NCBI GenBank assembly: GCA_947476285.1
Contig: CANJPU010000002.1
Location: forward strand, 1 to 64,000
Direction of reading: 5' to 3'
Source of the DNA: Comamonadaceae bacterium
GTDB taxonomy: Bacteria > Pseudomonadota > Gammaproteobacteria > Burkholderiales > Burkholderiaceae_C
DNA length: 64,000 nucleotides
The stretch's first letter is position 1; every line of letters starts with the position of its first letter. The notes below the pieces were generated by a model. The model worked only from the letters and a program-made list of their open reading frames with translations, had not been told where the DNA came from and ran no database searches. This document shows, one piece after another, positions 36,503 to 45,245 of this stretch. Position numbers and translations under genes: made by a program.

Positions 36503-37807
36503 ATGCTGCTCGCCATCATGATCGCGCTCTTGCTTTTTTTCTCTTTGATGGGCATGGAGATCGCCTGGGCCATCGGCATTTCGGCCCTTGGGTTCATCGT
36601 GATCGACCGGATGATGGGCGGTGGTGTTCCGTTCACCCTGGTCTCGCAAATGATGGTGACGGGCATAGACACTTATTCCATGCTTGCGATTCCGCTCTTT
36701 GTATTTGCCGGCGACCTCATGAATGCCGCAGGTATCACGCAGCGCATCATTCGCTTCGCCTCCGCCGTTGTCGGTCATTTCCACGGCGGTCTGGCCAATG
36801 TGGGTGTGCTGGCCAATTTCATCATGTCGGGCATATCCGGGTCGGCCATGGCAGACGCCGCAGCGACGGGCACGGTGCTGATGCCGGAGATGAAGAAGAA
36901 GGGTTTCCCGGACGCCTTCTCAAGTGCCGTGATCGCTGCAGCCTCGACGGTCGGCCCCATCATCCCGCCGTCCATCATCTTTGTCATGCTGGGCGCGCTG
37001 ATGGAGATATCGGTCGGCCGCCTGTTTCTAGCCGGCATCATTCCCGGCATCATCATGTTTGTGGCGATGTTCGGCATCACGTGGTGGATATCGCGTCGCG
37101 AAAACTACCCCCGCGAACCCAAGGCGAGCGGGGCAGAGAAGATGACGGCCTTGTGGCAAGGCTTGTTCGCACTGTTGGCACCGGTGGTGATCGTGGCGAC
37201 CATCGTGCTGGGCATCGCGACGCCAACCGAAGCGGCCGCCGTGATTGTGGTCTATGCAATGGTGCTGGGCTTTTTCGTGTACCGCAGCCTCACGATAGCT
37301 GCCGTGTTCCGCGCGGCGGGCCGCACGGCGATCACCTCGTCGGTCATCATGCTCACTGTTTCGACCTCGGGCGTGTTTGCTTTCATCGCCGTGTCCGAGC
37401 GCATGGGCGAGATATTGACGCAGGCGATGCTGGCTATTTCAAACAACGTGCTGGTGCTGCTTTTCCTGGTCAACATCTTGCTGCTGATCCTGGGCATGTT
37501 CATGGAGATTTTGCCGATCTTGTTGATCTTGGCGCCCATCCTGTTTCCCCTGCTGGGTAGCATGGGCGTGGATTCGGTGCACTTCGGCGTGGTCATCGTT
37601 CTGAATCTGATGATAGGCATGATCACGCCGCCCATCGGGCTCAATCTGTTCGTTGTTTCTGCGATTGGCGGGGTCGGCGTGATCGAGATATTCAAGGCCG
37701 CCATTCCCTATATCATCGTTCTGTTTGCGGTGCTGATGCTGATCACTTACGTGCCGGCATTGACGCTATATTTGCCCGACTTGCTGATGCCCACGAAACC
37801 TCACTGA
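36503..37807 (+). CDS. TRAP transporter large permease, DctM-type (434 aa)
   Basis: About 12 membrane segments with the family hallmarks GISGSAMADAAATGTVLMPE and STVGPIIPPSIIFV, plus NLMIGMITPPIGLNLFV near the end. Start at 36503 after AGAGAGAAA. It is the ion-coupled channel of the TRAP system encoded with 35877 and 37818. Confidence 0.94.
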   Translation: MLLAIMIALLLFFSLMGMEIAWAIGISALGFIVIDRMMGGGVPFTLVSQMMVTGIDTYSMLAIPLFVFAGDLMNAAGITQRIIRFASAVVGHFHGGLANVGVLANFIMSGISGSAMADAAATGTVLMPEMKKKGFPDAFSSAVIAAASTVGPIIPPSIIFVMLGALMEISVGRLFLAGIIPGIIMFVAMFGITWWISRRENYPREPKASGAEKMTALWQGLFALLAPVVIVATIVLGIATPTEAAAVIVVYAMVLGFFVYRSLTIAAVFRAAGRTAITSSVIMLTVSTSGVFAFIAVSERMGEILTQAMLAISNNVLVLLFLVNILLLILGMFMEILPILLILAPILFPLLGSMGVDSVHFGVVIVLNLMIGMITPPIGLNLFVVSAIGGVGVIEIFKAAIPYIIVLFAVLMLITYVPALTLYLPDLLMPTKPH

Positions 37808-37817
37808 AGGAGTTGCC

Positions 37818-38816
37818 ATGAGTGTTCTTTTCACCAGAAGACAAGTAGGGCAGGGCGCCGCAGCCCTGGCCGCCAGCGCCGTCGCCGCTGCTGTGCCGCT
37901 ACTCAGCCAGGCACAGGCAAAAATCAAGATCAAGTACGCCAACAGCGGCGGCGCCGCCAGCACGGCGGTGGTGTTCGCGAAGAAGGTGTTTGCAGAAGTG
38001 ACCCGGCGCACCAATGGCGAGGTCGAGTTCGATGTGTTTGCCGGCACGCTGGGCGGCGAGAAAACCTTGCTCGATGGTCTGGCGCTGGGCACAGTGGACA
38101 TGACCACCACCGCTTACACCGGCACCCGCGAGTTCGACATCTTGTATGCGCCCTACATGTTCCGTGACGCCGAGCACGCCGGCAAGGTGGTCAATGGCGC
38201 CCTACGCGAGCGCTTTTCCAAACTGATGAAGGATCGCTACGACGCGCAATTCCTGGGTGTGGCGCGTGATGGGCCTTTTTGCCTGTTCACCAAAAACAGA
38301 GTTTCATCCTTTGGCGGCATCAAGGGCATGAAGATTCGTGCCGGCGAAATCGAAGGCGTGATCGCTGGCTTGCAGCATCTGGGCGCACGGCCCACGGTGG
38401 TGGCCTTTAACGAGGTCTACACATCGCTGCAGCAGAACCTGGTTGACGGCATGGTGACTTTGCCTAACCTGGCGCTGGTCATGAAGTTCAACGAGGTCTG
38501 CAAATACTATGTCACCAATGACTTTGGTATTGGGCTTGGCAAGTGGACGGTGGCCTCGCGTGTCTGGAACCGCTTGTCACCGGCGCAGCGCCAGGTGATC
38601 CAGCAAACCTTCAACGAATTGGAAGACAACGACTACTACGCCGCAGTCAAACGTCAGGCGCCCATTGACGTCAAGAGGTGGGACGAGGTCAATGGCGCAG
38701 GCACGGCGTTCGCCCTGGATGCCAAGGCCGCCCAGGCGGAGATGGCGCCGCTCAATGCAAAGCTGGCCAATGAGGTGTTTGGCAGCGGCACCTGGGATCT
38801 GATCCTCAAAGCCTGA
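37818..38816 (+). CDS. TRAP transporter solute receptor, DctP-type (332 aa)
   Basis: A signal region (RRQVGQGAAALAASAVAAA, possibly Tat because of the twin arginine) is followed by a DctP fold: FAGTLGGEKTLLDGLALGTVDM, then a carboxylate-clamp region KGMKIRAGEIEGVIAGLQHLG with the arginine that usually holds the substrate carboxylate, and AFNEVYTSLQQNLVDG. Start follows GAAGGAG. Substrate probably an organic acid, perhaps the 2-oxoacid used by the E1 proteins downstream. Confidence 0.92.
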   Translation: MSVLFTRRQVGQGAAALAASAVAAAVPLLSQAQAKIKIKYANSGGAASTAVVFAKKVFAEVTRRTNGEVEFDVFAGTLGGEKTLLDGLALGTVDMTTTAYTGTREFDILYAPYMFRDAEHAGKVVNGALRERFSKLMKDRYDAQFLGVARDGPFCLFTKNRVSSFGGIKGMKIRAGEIEGVIAGLQHLGARPTVVAFNEVYTSLQQNLVDGMVTLPNLALVMKFNEVCKYYVTNDFGIGLGKWTVASRVWNRLSPAQRQVIQQTFNELEDNDYYAAVKRQAPIDVKRWDEVNGAGTAFALDAKAAQAEMAPLNAKLANEVFGSGTWDLILKA

Positions 38817-38818
38817 GC

Positions 38819-39808
38819 ATGGATATGAGCAAGCAGCCGCCGCCTTCATCCGTGCTGGTGGACATCTACCACCGCATGATCCGTATCAAGCAGAACGACG
38901 AGCGCATCCGCTCCAGCATGCGCACCGGGCGCCTGGTGATGCCCTACTACTCGGCACGTGGACAAGAGTGCATTCCCGCAGCCGTCTCGGTCTGTCTGGA
39001 GCAGACCGACACCATCTGCACCACCTACCGTGGCATCCACGATTCAATTGCCAAAGGCGTGCCCTTGAAGGCCTTGTGGGCCGAGCTGGCAGGCAGGTCC
39101 ACCGGCACCTGCAAGGGCAAGGGCGGCCCCATGCACATCACCCACCCGGCCTCGGGCGTCATGGTAACGACCGGCATCGTTGGCAGCAGCATGCCGATCG
39201 CCAACGGGCTGGCGCTGGCATCGCAGGTGCGGGGTGACAAGCGCGTGTCGGTGGCCTACTTCGGCGACGGCGCCACCAACATCGGCGCCTTTCATGAGTC
39301 GCTCAACATGGCGTCGGTGTGGAAGCTGCCGGTGGTGTTCGTGTGCCAGAACAACCAGTACGCCGAGCACACCAAGTACGCGGTCTGCACATCGGCAGCC
39401 AACGTCGCCGACCGCGCAGCCAGCTACAGCATGCCTGGGCGAACGGTTGACGGCAACGAGCCGCTCGCAGTCTATGCCGCAGCGCACGAGGCCATAGAGC
39501 GCGCGCGTGCCGGCAATGGCCCGACGCTGATTGAAGCCGTCACCTTCCGATTCTCCGGCCACACCGTGGGCGACGACGATTCCTACATGGACGCTGGCGA
39601 GAAGGCCGCCTGGATGGCCAAGGACCCGGTGCCGCGCTACCGCGCCTGGCTGCTGGCCCAGGGCCACGCCACGCAGGCGCAGCTTGCACAGATGGAAGCG
39701 GACACTGAAGCGCAAATCGACGAAGCCTTCAAGTTTGCGATGGACAGCCCCTTCCCCGATGTAGCCGAGCTGCGCCGCGATGTCTACCGCGACGAGGTGG
39801 CAGCATGA
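38819..39808 (+). CDS. 2-oxoacid dehydrogenase E1 alpha (PdhA/AcoA-like, 329 aa)
   Basis: The thiamine-diphosphate motif FGDGATNIGAFHESLNMASV (148-167) ends in QNNQ (177-180), and CKGKGGPMH (98-106) is the expected phosphorylation-loop region. It decarboxylates a 2-oxoacid and passes the acyl group to a lipoyl domain. It follows the DctP stop by two bases, and overlaps E1 beta by four. Confidence 0.92.
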   Translation: MDMSKQPPPSSVLVDIYHRMIRIKQNDERIRSSMRTGRLVMPYYSARGQECIPAAVSVCLEQTDTICTTYRGIHDSIAKGVPLKALWAELAGRSTGTCKGKGGPMHITHPASGVMVTTGIVGSSMPIANGLALASQVRGDKRVSVAYFGDGATNIGAFHESLNMASVWKLPVVFVCQNNQYAEHTKYAVCTSAANVADRAASYSMPGRTVDGNEPLAVYAAAHEAIERARAGNGPTLIEAVTFRFSGHTVGDDDSYMDAGEKAAWMAKDPVPRYRAWLLAQGHATQAQLAQMEADTEAQIDEAFKFAMDSPFPDVAELRRDVYRDEVAA

Positions 39809-40824
39809 GCAGCCCGGCGAGCACTGCCGCAAAGGCCGGCGACAAGATCACCATGTTGCAGGCCATCAATTGGGCTCTGGATGACGCCATGGCCGCCGAT
39901 CCGCGCGTGCTGGTGTTCGGCGAAGATGTGGCTGACCCCGAAGGCGGCGGTGTGGTCGGCATCACTCGGGGGCTGTCAAGCAAGTACGGCAGCTTGCGCG
40001 TGCGCTCCACACCCATCGCCGAGCAGGCCATCATGGGCGCAGCCATCGGCGCAGCCATTGCGGGCATGCGACCGGTGGCGGAGATCATGCTGATGAACTT
40101 CACCGCGGTGGCCATGGACATGATCGTCAACCACGCGGCCAAACTGCGCTTCATGTCGGGCGGGCAGACCCATGTGCCGCTGGTGATTCGCACCATGACC
40201 GGCGCCGGTGCCAGCTATGGCGGGCAGCACGCCGATTTTCTGGAGGCGTGGTTCGCACACACCGCCGGCCTGAAGGTGGTGATCCCCTCCACACCGGCTG
40301 ACGCCTATGGGCTGATGCTTTCCTGCATAGCCGACGACGACCCGTGCATCTTTGTCGAGAACCTGCCCAGCTTGCGCGTGGCGCAGACAACGCTGCCTGA
40401 GCGCGGCAAGCGCATCCCGCTTGGCAAGGCCAATGTGCTGCGCAGCGGCAAGGATGTCACCGTCATCAGCTACAGCCGCCAGGTGCACGACGCTGCCGCG
40501 GTGGCGGACAAGCTGGCGGCGCACAATATTTCCGTTGAGGTGATCGACCTGCGCAGCATCGCGCCGCTGGACATGCCCACGCTGATCGAATCGGTGGGCA
40601 GAACCGGCCGCGCGTTGATCGTTCATGAAGCGGTGAAGAGCTTCGGCGTAGGCGCTGAAATCGCATCGCGCCTTAACGAAGAACTGTTCGGAAAATTGAA
40701 GTCGCCGGTGCAGCGGCTGGGCGGGGCGTTCTGTGCGGTTCCCTTCTCCAAACCTCTGGAAACCGCTTTCGTTCCGGGCCAGGCCGACATCGAAGCGGCC
40801 ATTCGCAAGATGCTGGGTCAATGA
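39805..40824 (+). CDS. 2-oxoacid dehydrogenase E1 beta (339 aa)
   Basis: Transketolase-type beta chain: VLVFGEDVADPEGGG (36-50), STPIAEQAIMGAAIGAAIAG (68-87), and a C-terminal VEVIDLRSIAPLDMPTL region for subunit contact. Pairs with the alpha chain at 38819 to form the ThDP-binding heterotetramer. The stop overlaps the start of the lipoyl protein (ATGA). Confidence 0.93.
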   Translation: MSSPASTAAKAGDKITMLQAINWALDDAMAADPRVLVFGEDVADPEGGGVVGITRGLSSKYGSLRVRSTPIAEQAIMGAAIGAAIAGMRPVAEIMLMNFTAVAMDMIVNHAAKLRFMSGGQTHVPLVIRTMTGAGASYGGQHADFLEAWFAHTAGLKVVIPSTPADAYGLMLSCIADDDPCIFVENLPSLRVAQTTLPERGKRIPLGKANVLRSGKDVTVISYSRQVHDAAAVADKLAAHNISVEVIDLRSIAPLDMPTLIESVGRTGRALIVHEAVKSFGVGAEIASRLNEELFGKLKSPVQRLGGAFCAVPFSKPLETAFVPGQADIEAAIRKMLGQ

Positions 40825-41051
40825 CTACCGACATCCTGTTTCCCAAACTGGGCTTTGCGATGGACGAAGGCACATTGGCCCAGTGGCTGGTGGCCGATGG
40901 CGCACAGATCAAGGCAGGCGAGGCGCTCTACATTCTGGAGAGCGACAAATCGACTCTTGAGATCGAATCTCCCGCCACAGGCCGACTCAAGATCGGCGTG
41001 CCTGCAGGCGAGGTGTACCAGGTGGGGGCGGTGCTGGGCGAGATCGTGTGA
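40821..41051 (+). CDS. Free-standing lipoyl domain protein (76 aa)
   Basis: The whole protein is a single lipoyl/biotinyl domain with lipoyl-accepting lysine K43 in LESDKSTLEIE, after KLGFAMDEGTLAQW and before a glycine turn. There is no peripheral-subunit-binding or acyltransferase domain, and no E2 or E3 gene follows; the next gene is on the opposite strand. The acyl group would have to be passed to an E2 encoded elsewhere, or the domain may serve as a mobile substrate carrier of an unusual type. Confidence 0.9.
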   Translation: MTTDILFPKLGFAMDEGTLAQWLVADGAQIKAGEALYILESDKSTLEIESPATGRLKIGVPAGEVYQVGAVLGEIV

Positions 41052-41054
41052 AAC

Positions 41055-41810
41055 TCACCCGATCGATCGCCACACAGCCAGACCGGCAAGCTTCGCAGCC
41101 GGCATCACCAGCACAAACCCCGAAATCAGCAGCAGCACGAACACGATTTTGCGAAACTGTGCGTCGCGTAGCTTCTTGCCCACGCGCGAGCCGAGCCACG
41201 AAAAGCAAATGATCACCGGCGCCAGAGCGGCCAAGGCCTGCAGCATAGGCATGTCGATCATGCCCTGCCAGGCATAAATTCCCAGGCCCAGCGTCTGCGT
41301 CACGATGAAGCTTGTCTGGAAAGTCGCCCGCTGCGCCCGGGCGCTCCAGCCTCGCATTGCGCACCAGATCGTCATCGGCGGGCCGCCCATGCCGCATGCG
41401 CCTGACAGCGTGCCCGACACCAAGCCAACGCATCCGTCCGCGGCCAGTCCTGCCTGGATTGTTGGCAACTTTGAAATGCGCAGCATGACAGTGCAAAAGA
41501 CGATCAGCCCCAAGCCGAACAGCGGCCTGAAAGTGTCCGCATTCAGGGCGTGCAGAAACGAAGCGCCAATGGGCACACCCACCAACCCGCCGATCACGAA
41601 AGGGCGAATGCGCACCAGGCTGATCTCGCTGCGCACACTCAGGATGGCAACCGACTGACCCAGCAGCGAGCCCATCACCACCAGGGGAACGATTCTCTGC
41701 GGCTCCATCATCCACGCCCACAGCGATGTGGCGACCAGCGCGAATGCAAAGCCCGACAGGCCCTGCACAAAGCCAGCCACCGCGCCCACCAGCAGGATCT
41801 CTATCAGCAT
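41055..41810 (-). CDS. TauE/SafE-family sulfite/organosulfonate exporter (251 aa)
   Basis: Multi-pass membrane protein with about eight hydrophobic segments. LLVGAVAGFVQGLSGFAFALV opens it, LSGACGMGGPPMTIW is the central family motif, and VIICFSWLGSRVGKKL lies near the end. The ATG at 41810 is chosen; a longer frame from 41918 would include the EPATD repeats described below and is less likely. Converges with the lipoyl protein gene. It may export sulfite, sulfoacetate or another anion. Confidence 0.83.
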   Translation of the reverse strand: MLIEILLVGAVAGFVQGLSGFAFALVATSLWAWMMEPQRIVPLVVMGSLLGQSVAILSVRSEISLVRIRPFVIGGLVGVPIGASFLHALNADTFRPLFGLGLIVFCTVMLRISKLPTIQAGLAADGCVGLVSGTLSGACGMGGPPMTIWCAMRGWSARAQRATFQTSFIVTQTLGLGIYAWQGMIDMPMLQALAALAPVIICFSWLGSRVGKKLRDAQFRKIVFVLLLISGFVLVMPAAKLAGLAVWRSIG

Positions 41811-41821
41811 TGGAATTTTTC

Positions 41822-41869
41822 GGTCAGTAGCCGGGTCAGTAGCCGGGTCAGTGGCTGGTTCGGTAGCGG
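41822..41869. repeat. Tandem 12-bp repeat (two perfect, two degenerate units)
   Basis: GGTCAGTAGCCG occurs at 41822-41833 and 41834-41845, followed by GGTCAGTGGCTG and GTTCGGTAGCGG. It lies just upstream of the chosen TauE/SafE start; if the longer frame is translated it encodes (PATD)n in the N-terminal tail. A slippage-prone microsatellite of this sort could change length. Confidence 0.75.
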
Positions 41870-41976
41870 CGCTCGCCTTGCTTGGCCGAGCCTCATGCGC
41901 AAGAATCACATTCTGCACTGAGTGGCTGTTGCCGGACTGATGGGCAAGGCTTTATGCTCGGCAAAGTTAATCCATC

Positions 41977-42303
41977 ATGAAGCGACGCAATCATTACCAC
42001 GTCTATGTGGTGGAGCTTTCAAAAGACGTTTTGTACGAGGGCAAGTTCAGGAAATGCAATCCTGACTATGTCGAGGGCAAGCCCTGCGTCTATGTAGGCA
42101 TGACTGGCCTGGACCCCGACCTGCGCTTTGACAAGCACAAGGCGGGAATCCAGGCGAATGCGTATGTCCAAAGATATGGCCTGCGCCTCCTGCCGGACCT
42201 CTATGAGGCATTCAACCCAATGGCCTACAAGGATGCGGTGGATAGGGAGATTGAAGTGGGCATCGACCTGCGCTCGGCTGGTTTTGGGGTTTGGCAGGGC
42301 TGA
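41977..42303 (+). CDS. GIY-YIG-like small protein (108 aa)
   Basis: HVYVVEL (about 8-14), CVYVGMT (about 37-43) and a following RFDKHKAG loop match the start of the GIY-YIG nuclease fold; a glutamate later (about E92) could be the metal ligand. The rest is short and lacks a DNA-binding domain. Function is unknown; it stands alone between the exporter and a TauD gene. Confidence 0.55.
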   Translation: MKRRNHYHVYVVELSKDVLYEGKFRKCNPDYVEGKPCVYVGMTGLDPDLRFDKHKAGIQANAYVQRYGLRLLPDLYEAFNPMAYKDAVDREIEVGIDLRSAGFGVWQG

Positions 42304-42326
42304 TCAAGAGTTCTTAGTGCAATGTT

Positions 42327-43178
42327 TCAATCGCCTGTAAAGAGGCTGCCGCTGGCCTCCCCCACAAGCGTCGTGCGGCACATATGGCGAATCTCGCCGC
42401 TGGCGTAGTCCTTGGGGGCAAGGTGCATGGTGCAGCGGTTGTCCCACATGATCAGGTCAAAAGGGCGCCAGTGGTGGCGAAAAGTGAATTCCGGTTTGAC
42501 CGAGTGTTGGAATAGAAAGCGCAACAGACTGCCGCTTTCTTCCGTTGTCATGCCCTCGATGTGCGTTGTGACTGTTTCGTTGAGGTAGAGCGCCTTGCCT
42601 TGTGTCTCGGGATGAACTCTCACCAAGGGCTGAACCACGGCGGGCACTTCCAGTCGCACATTCTGCTTGGGGTCCACAGTTCGATTTTGCTTTGCCAGGC
42701 TGTTGACGACCTTCAAAGGCGCGATGAGTTCTTTCATCACCGGTGAGAGCGAGTCGTATGCCATGTACATGTTGGTGAACCATGTGTCGCCACCCACGTC
42801 GGGGATGGCTCGGCAATGCAGAAGTGAGCCGGTGGGTGGGCGCAGGGTGAACGCACCATCGGAATGCCACTGCCTGCCGGTTTCTGCGGTGGTGGAAGGG
42901 GTGCCGTCTGCACGCGGCTGATTTGTCACCACCATCACCTCGGGATAATCAGGATGTCTGGCCGCCGGTATGGGGTGCAGTTCAAGCTCTCCGAACTGGC
43001 GGCTGAATGCAATGTGCGCCGCCACGTTCATCTCCATCCGCGGGAACACAAGCACCAGGTGTTCCAGCCAGGCCTCGCGAATGCGGCGCACTTGCTGCGT
43101 CGTCAGTTGCGTTGCTGGATCGAAGCCCGTGACTTGGGCGCCCAGCCCGAATGCCAGGCGCTTGACTTCAATCTGCAT
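42327..43178 (-). CDS. TauD/TfdA-family 2-oxoglutarate-dependent dioxygenase (283 aa)
   Basis: Same layout as the protein at 1464: HSD for two iron ligands (in QWHSDGAF), the distal His in MWDNRCTMHLAP, and the arginine in CRTTL. The two proteins align over their whole length with few gaps. It is divergent from the Bug gene at 43441 across a 262-bp gap, so uptake and oxygenation could again be co-controlled. Confidence 0.87.
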   Translation of the reverse strand: MQIEVKRLAFGLGAQVTGFDPATQLTTQQVRRIREAWLEHLVLVFPRMEMNVAAHIAFSRQFGELELHPIPAARHPDYPEVMVVTNQPRADGTPSTTAETGRQWHSDGAFTLRPPTGSLLHCRAIPDVGGDTWFTNMYMAYDSLSPVMKELIAPLKVVNSLAKQNRTVDPKQNVRLEVPAVVQPLVRVHPETQGKALYLNETVTTHIEGMTTEESGSLLRFLFQHSVKPEFTFRHHWRPFDLIMWDNRCTMHLAPKDYASGEIRHMCRTTLVGEASGSLFTGD

Positions 43179-43440
43179 GATCTACTCCCATGGGTCGCAA
43201 CTGTGGGCAGCGCGAGGTCGGTGTCATCGCATGATGCACGCAGGAGCGGCGCCGACAACGCCTACCGCATGAAATATATCGTTCACACGTGGTGGCGGCA
43301 GCTAGGGTTTGTCCCGCATTGGATCCAATAATGCATCGGTGATGATCGTCCGGGTGGCAGACATCAAGCTGCGCACGGTGCCATCCCCATCGCGACGCAG
43401 TCTGGCCTGACACGTCAATTCAACTCGGAGGCACCTCGCC

Positions 43441-44406
43441 ATGAAACTTTGGAAATTGATTGCAACTGTGCTCGCGTTAACGCTGGCACCTGTGTTGCAA
43501 GCTCAGACTTTCCCCGATCGCACCGTCAGACTGGTCGTACCCTACGGCGCGGGCGGCAATTTCGACATCATTGGTCGGCTGCTGGCTCAGCATTTGTCCG
43601 AGCGCTGGGGCAAGCCGGTGGTGGTCGACAACAAGGCGGGCGCCAATGGCAACGTGGGCACGGCGGACGTCTCGCGGGCTGCGCCCGATGGGTACACACT
43701 TGTGTTGGCCTCCAATGGCACCACTGCCATCAACCCGGCGCTCTACGCCACCATGCCCTTCGATCCTCTCAAGGGGCTCACTGCGATCACGGTGGTCACG
43801 ACCAATCCCATGGTGCTTGTGGTGAACAAGGCATTTCCGGCCAACACCATTCAGGAATTCGTCGCCTACGCACGGGCCAATCCCGGCAAGGTGAATCTGG
43901 CCAATGGCGGCAATGGCACGCTCTCGCATCTGTCGGCGGAAATGCTAAAGAAGCAGTCTGGCATCAATGTGGTGCTGGTGCCCTACAAGGCCACCTCGGC
44001 TGCCGTCACCGGCTTGCTGGGTGGTGAAGTCCAGGGCATGTTCGACACCATCAGTACCTCCATTCCCTTGATGGAATCCGGCCAAGTGCGCGCACTGGCG
44101 GTCACCAGCCCGGGTCGGTTCCCGCAGAGGCCCGATCTGCCCACTGTTGCCGAGGCTGGCGTGAAGGATTATTCGGCCGAAGCCAAATCTGGTCTGCTGG
44201 GCCCGCCCGGCATGCCGCGCGCTCTGGTGGAGCAAATCCACAGAGACGTCGTTGCGGTGCTGCAAAAGCCAGAGGTCCGCCAGAAACTGACGTCCATGGG
44301 TGTCATTCCATTGGGCAGCACGCCCGAGGAGTTCAGCGCGGACCTGCGCGCGGAATTGGCTCGCTGGGGCGAAATCGTGCGCGCGTCGAGCGCCAAGCTG
44401 CAATGA
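43441..44406 (+). CDS. Bug/TctC-family solute-binding protein (321 aa)
   Basis: Signal peptide MKLWKLIATVLALTLAPVLQAQ followed by TFPDRTVRLVVPYGAGGNFD, VDNKAGANG and PDGYTLVL. GGAGG lies upstream of the start (CGGAGGCACC). Forms an operon with the RraA-family protein 61 bp downstream. Confidence 0.93.
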   Translation: MKLWKLIATVLALTLAPVLQAQTFPDRTVRLVVPYGAGGNFDIIGRLLAQHLSERWGKPVVVDNKAGANGNVGTADVSRAAPDGYTLVLASNGTTAINPALYATMPFDPLKGLTAITVVTTNPMVLVVNKAFPANTIQEFVAYARANPGKVNLANGGNGTLSHLSAEMLKKQSGINVVLVPYKATSAAVTGLLGGEVQGMFDTISTSIPLMESGQVRALAVTSPGRFPQRPDLPTVAEAGVKDYSAEAKSGLLGPPGMPRALVEQIHRDVVAVLQKPEVRQKLTSMGVIPLGSTPEEFSADLRAELARWGEIVRASSAKLQ

Positions 44407-44467
44407 CCGGGCATTGGTCAGGATTTGTAGATCCCCTCACATCACACACATTCAAAGAGGAGCAAAA

Positions 44468-45235
44468 ATGAGCAACGAAATCAAAACCAATTTCACCGGG
44501 CCGCGCCGGGACTACGAAGCCTGGGCACTCAAGCAGCGCCCTGATCCGGCCACTCTCGAATACCTGCGCAAGGTTCCAACGGCATTTGTTTCCGATTGCC
44601 TCAAGCGCCTGGAAATCCGCAATCACGCCTTGCGCGACGTGCGCCTTTCATATGACATGCCCGGCAAGCAGGTGAGCATTGCCGGTGCGGCCATCACCAT
44701 GCAGTGGGCGCCGCACACTGAGGTGAGACCCTACTACGAGGCGGCCTATCTCCACACCGAAGTGGTGGAGCAAGCCAAGGCGGGCGATGTGCTGGTGATT
44801 GCCGGCATGGGGGCGCCCTATGGGTTTTGGGGCGAACACGCCACCAACCAAGCGATTAATCAGGGTCTGCAAGGCATCGTGATTGACGGCTATACCCGAG
44901 ACATCAAGCCCATCCGCAAGAGCGGCATGTGCGTGTTCTCAACTGGCCTGACATTTGAGTCCTATGTGCGCCGCTATGACCCGATTGGGTTCAACACGCC
45001 GGTGAGCGTTGCCGGCGCGCATGTGCGACCGGGCGATGTGATGATGGGCGATGACGACGGCGTGCTGGTGATTCCCCAGGAAGTGGTGAACCAGGTGGCC
45101 GATGTGGCTGCAGACATCGAAAGACTGGAAGTCGATCTGGGCAAGGCGGTGGCTGCTGGCGTGCCATGGACCGAGATCTATCGCACCATCCATCACCGCA
45201 AGTACTACGCTGTCAAGCCAGCGCCCAAGTTCTGA
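44468..45235 (+). CDS. RraA/HMG-aldolase-family protein (255 aa)
   Basis: The family core is GIVIDGYTRDIKPIRKSGMCVFSTG, with DGxxRD as the metal and oxoacid site; family members include 4-hydroxy-4-methyl-2-oxoglutarate aldolase and oxaloacetate decarboxylase. Start at 44468 follows AAAGAGGAGC. Co-transcribed with a Bug receptor, it would cleave or decarboxylate a branched 2-oxo- or hydroxy-dicarboxylate taken up by that receptor. RNase E inhibition, the role once given to RraA, is unlikely here. Confidence 0.82.
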   Translation: MSNEIKTNFTGPRRDYEAWALKQRPDPATLEYLRKVPTAFVSDCLKRLEIRNHALRDVRLSYDMPGKQVSIAGAAITMQWAPHTEVRPYYEAAYLHTEVVEQAKAGDVLVIAGMGAPYGFWGEHATNQAINQGLQGIVIDGYTRDIKPIRKSGMCVFSTGLTFESYVRRYDPIGFNTPVSVAGAHVRPGDVMMGDDDGVLVIPQEVVNQVADVAADIERLEVDLGKAVAAGVPWTEIYRTIHHRKYYAVKPAPKF

Positions 45236-45245
45236 GCCTTGCGAA

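Noticed and set aside
43179-43440. Sigma-54 promoter for the second Bug-TauD pair, by analogy with the first
   Set aside because: No TGGC-N8-TTGC-type element with the correct spacing is visible on either strand of this gap.
44468-45235. RraA as regulator of RNase E
   Set aside because: The gene is coupled to a periplasmic receptor and carries the metal site of the aldolase/decarboxylase branch; length also exceeds E. coli RraA.
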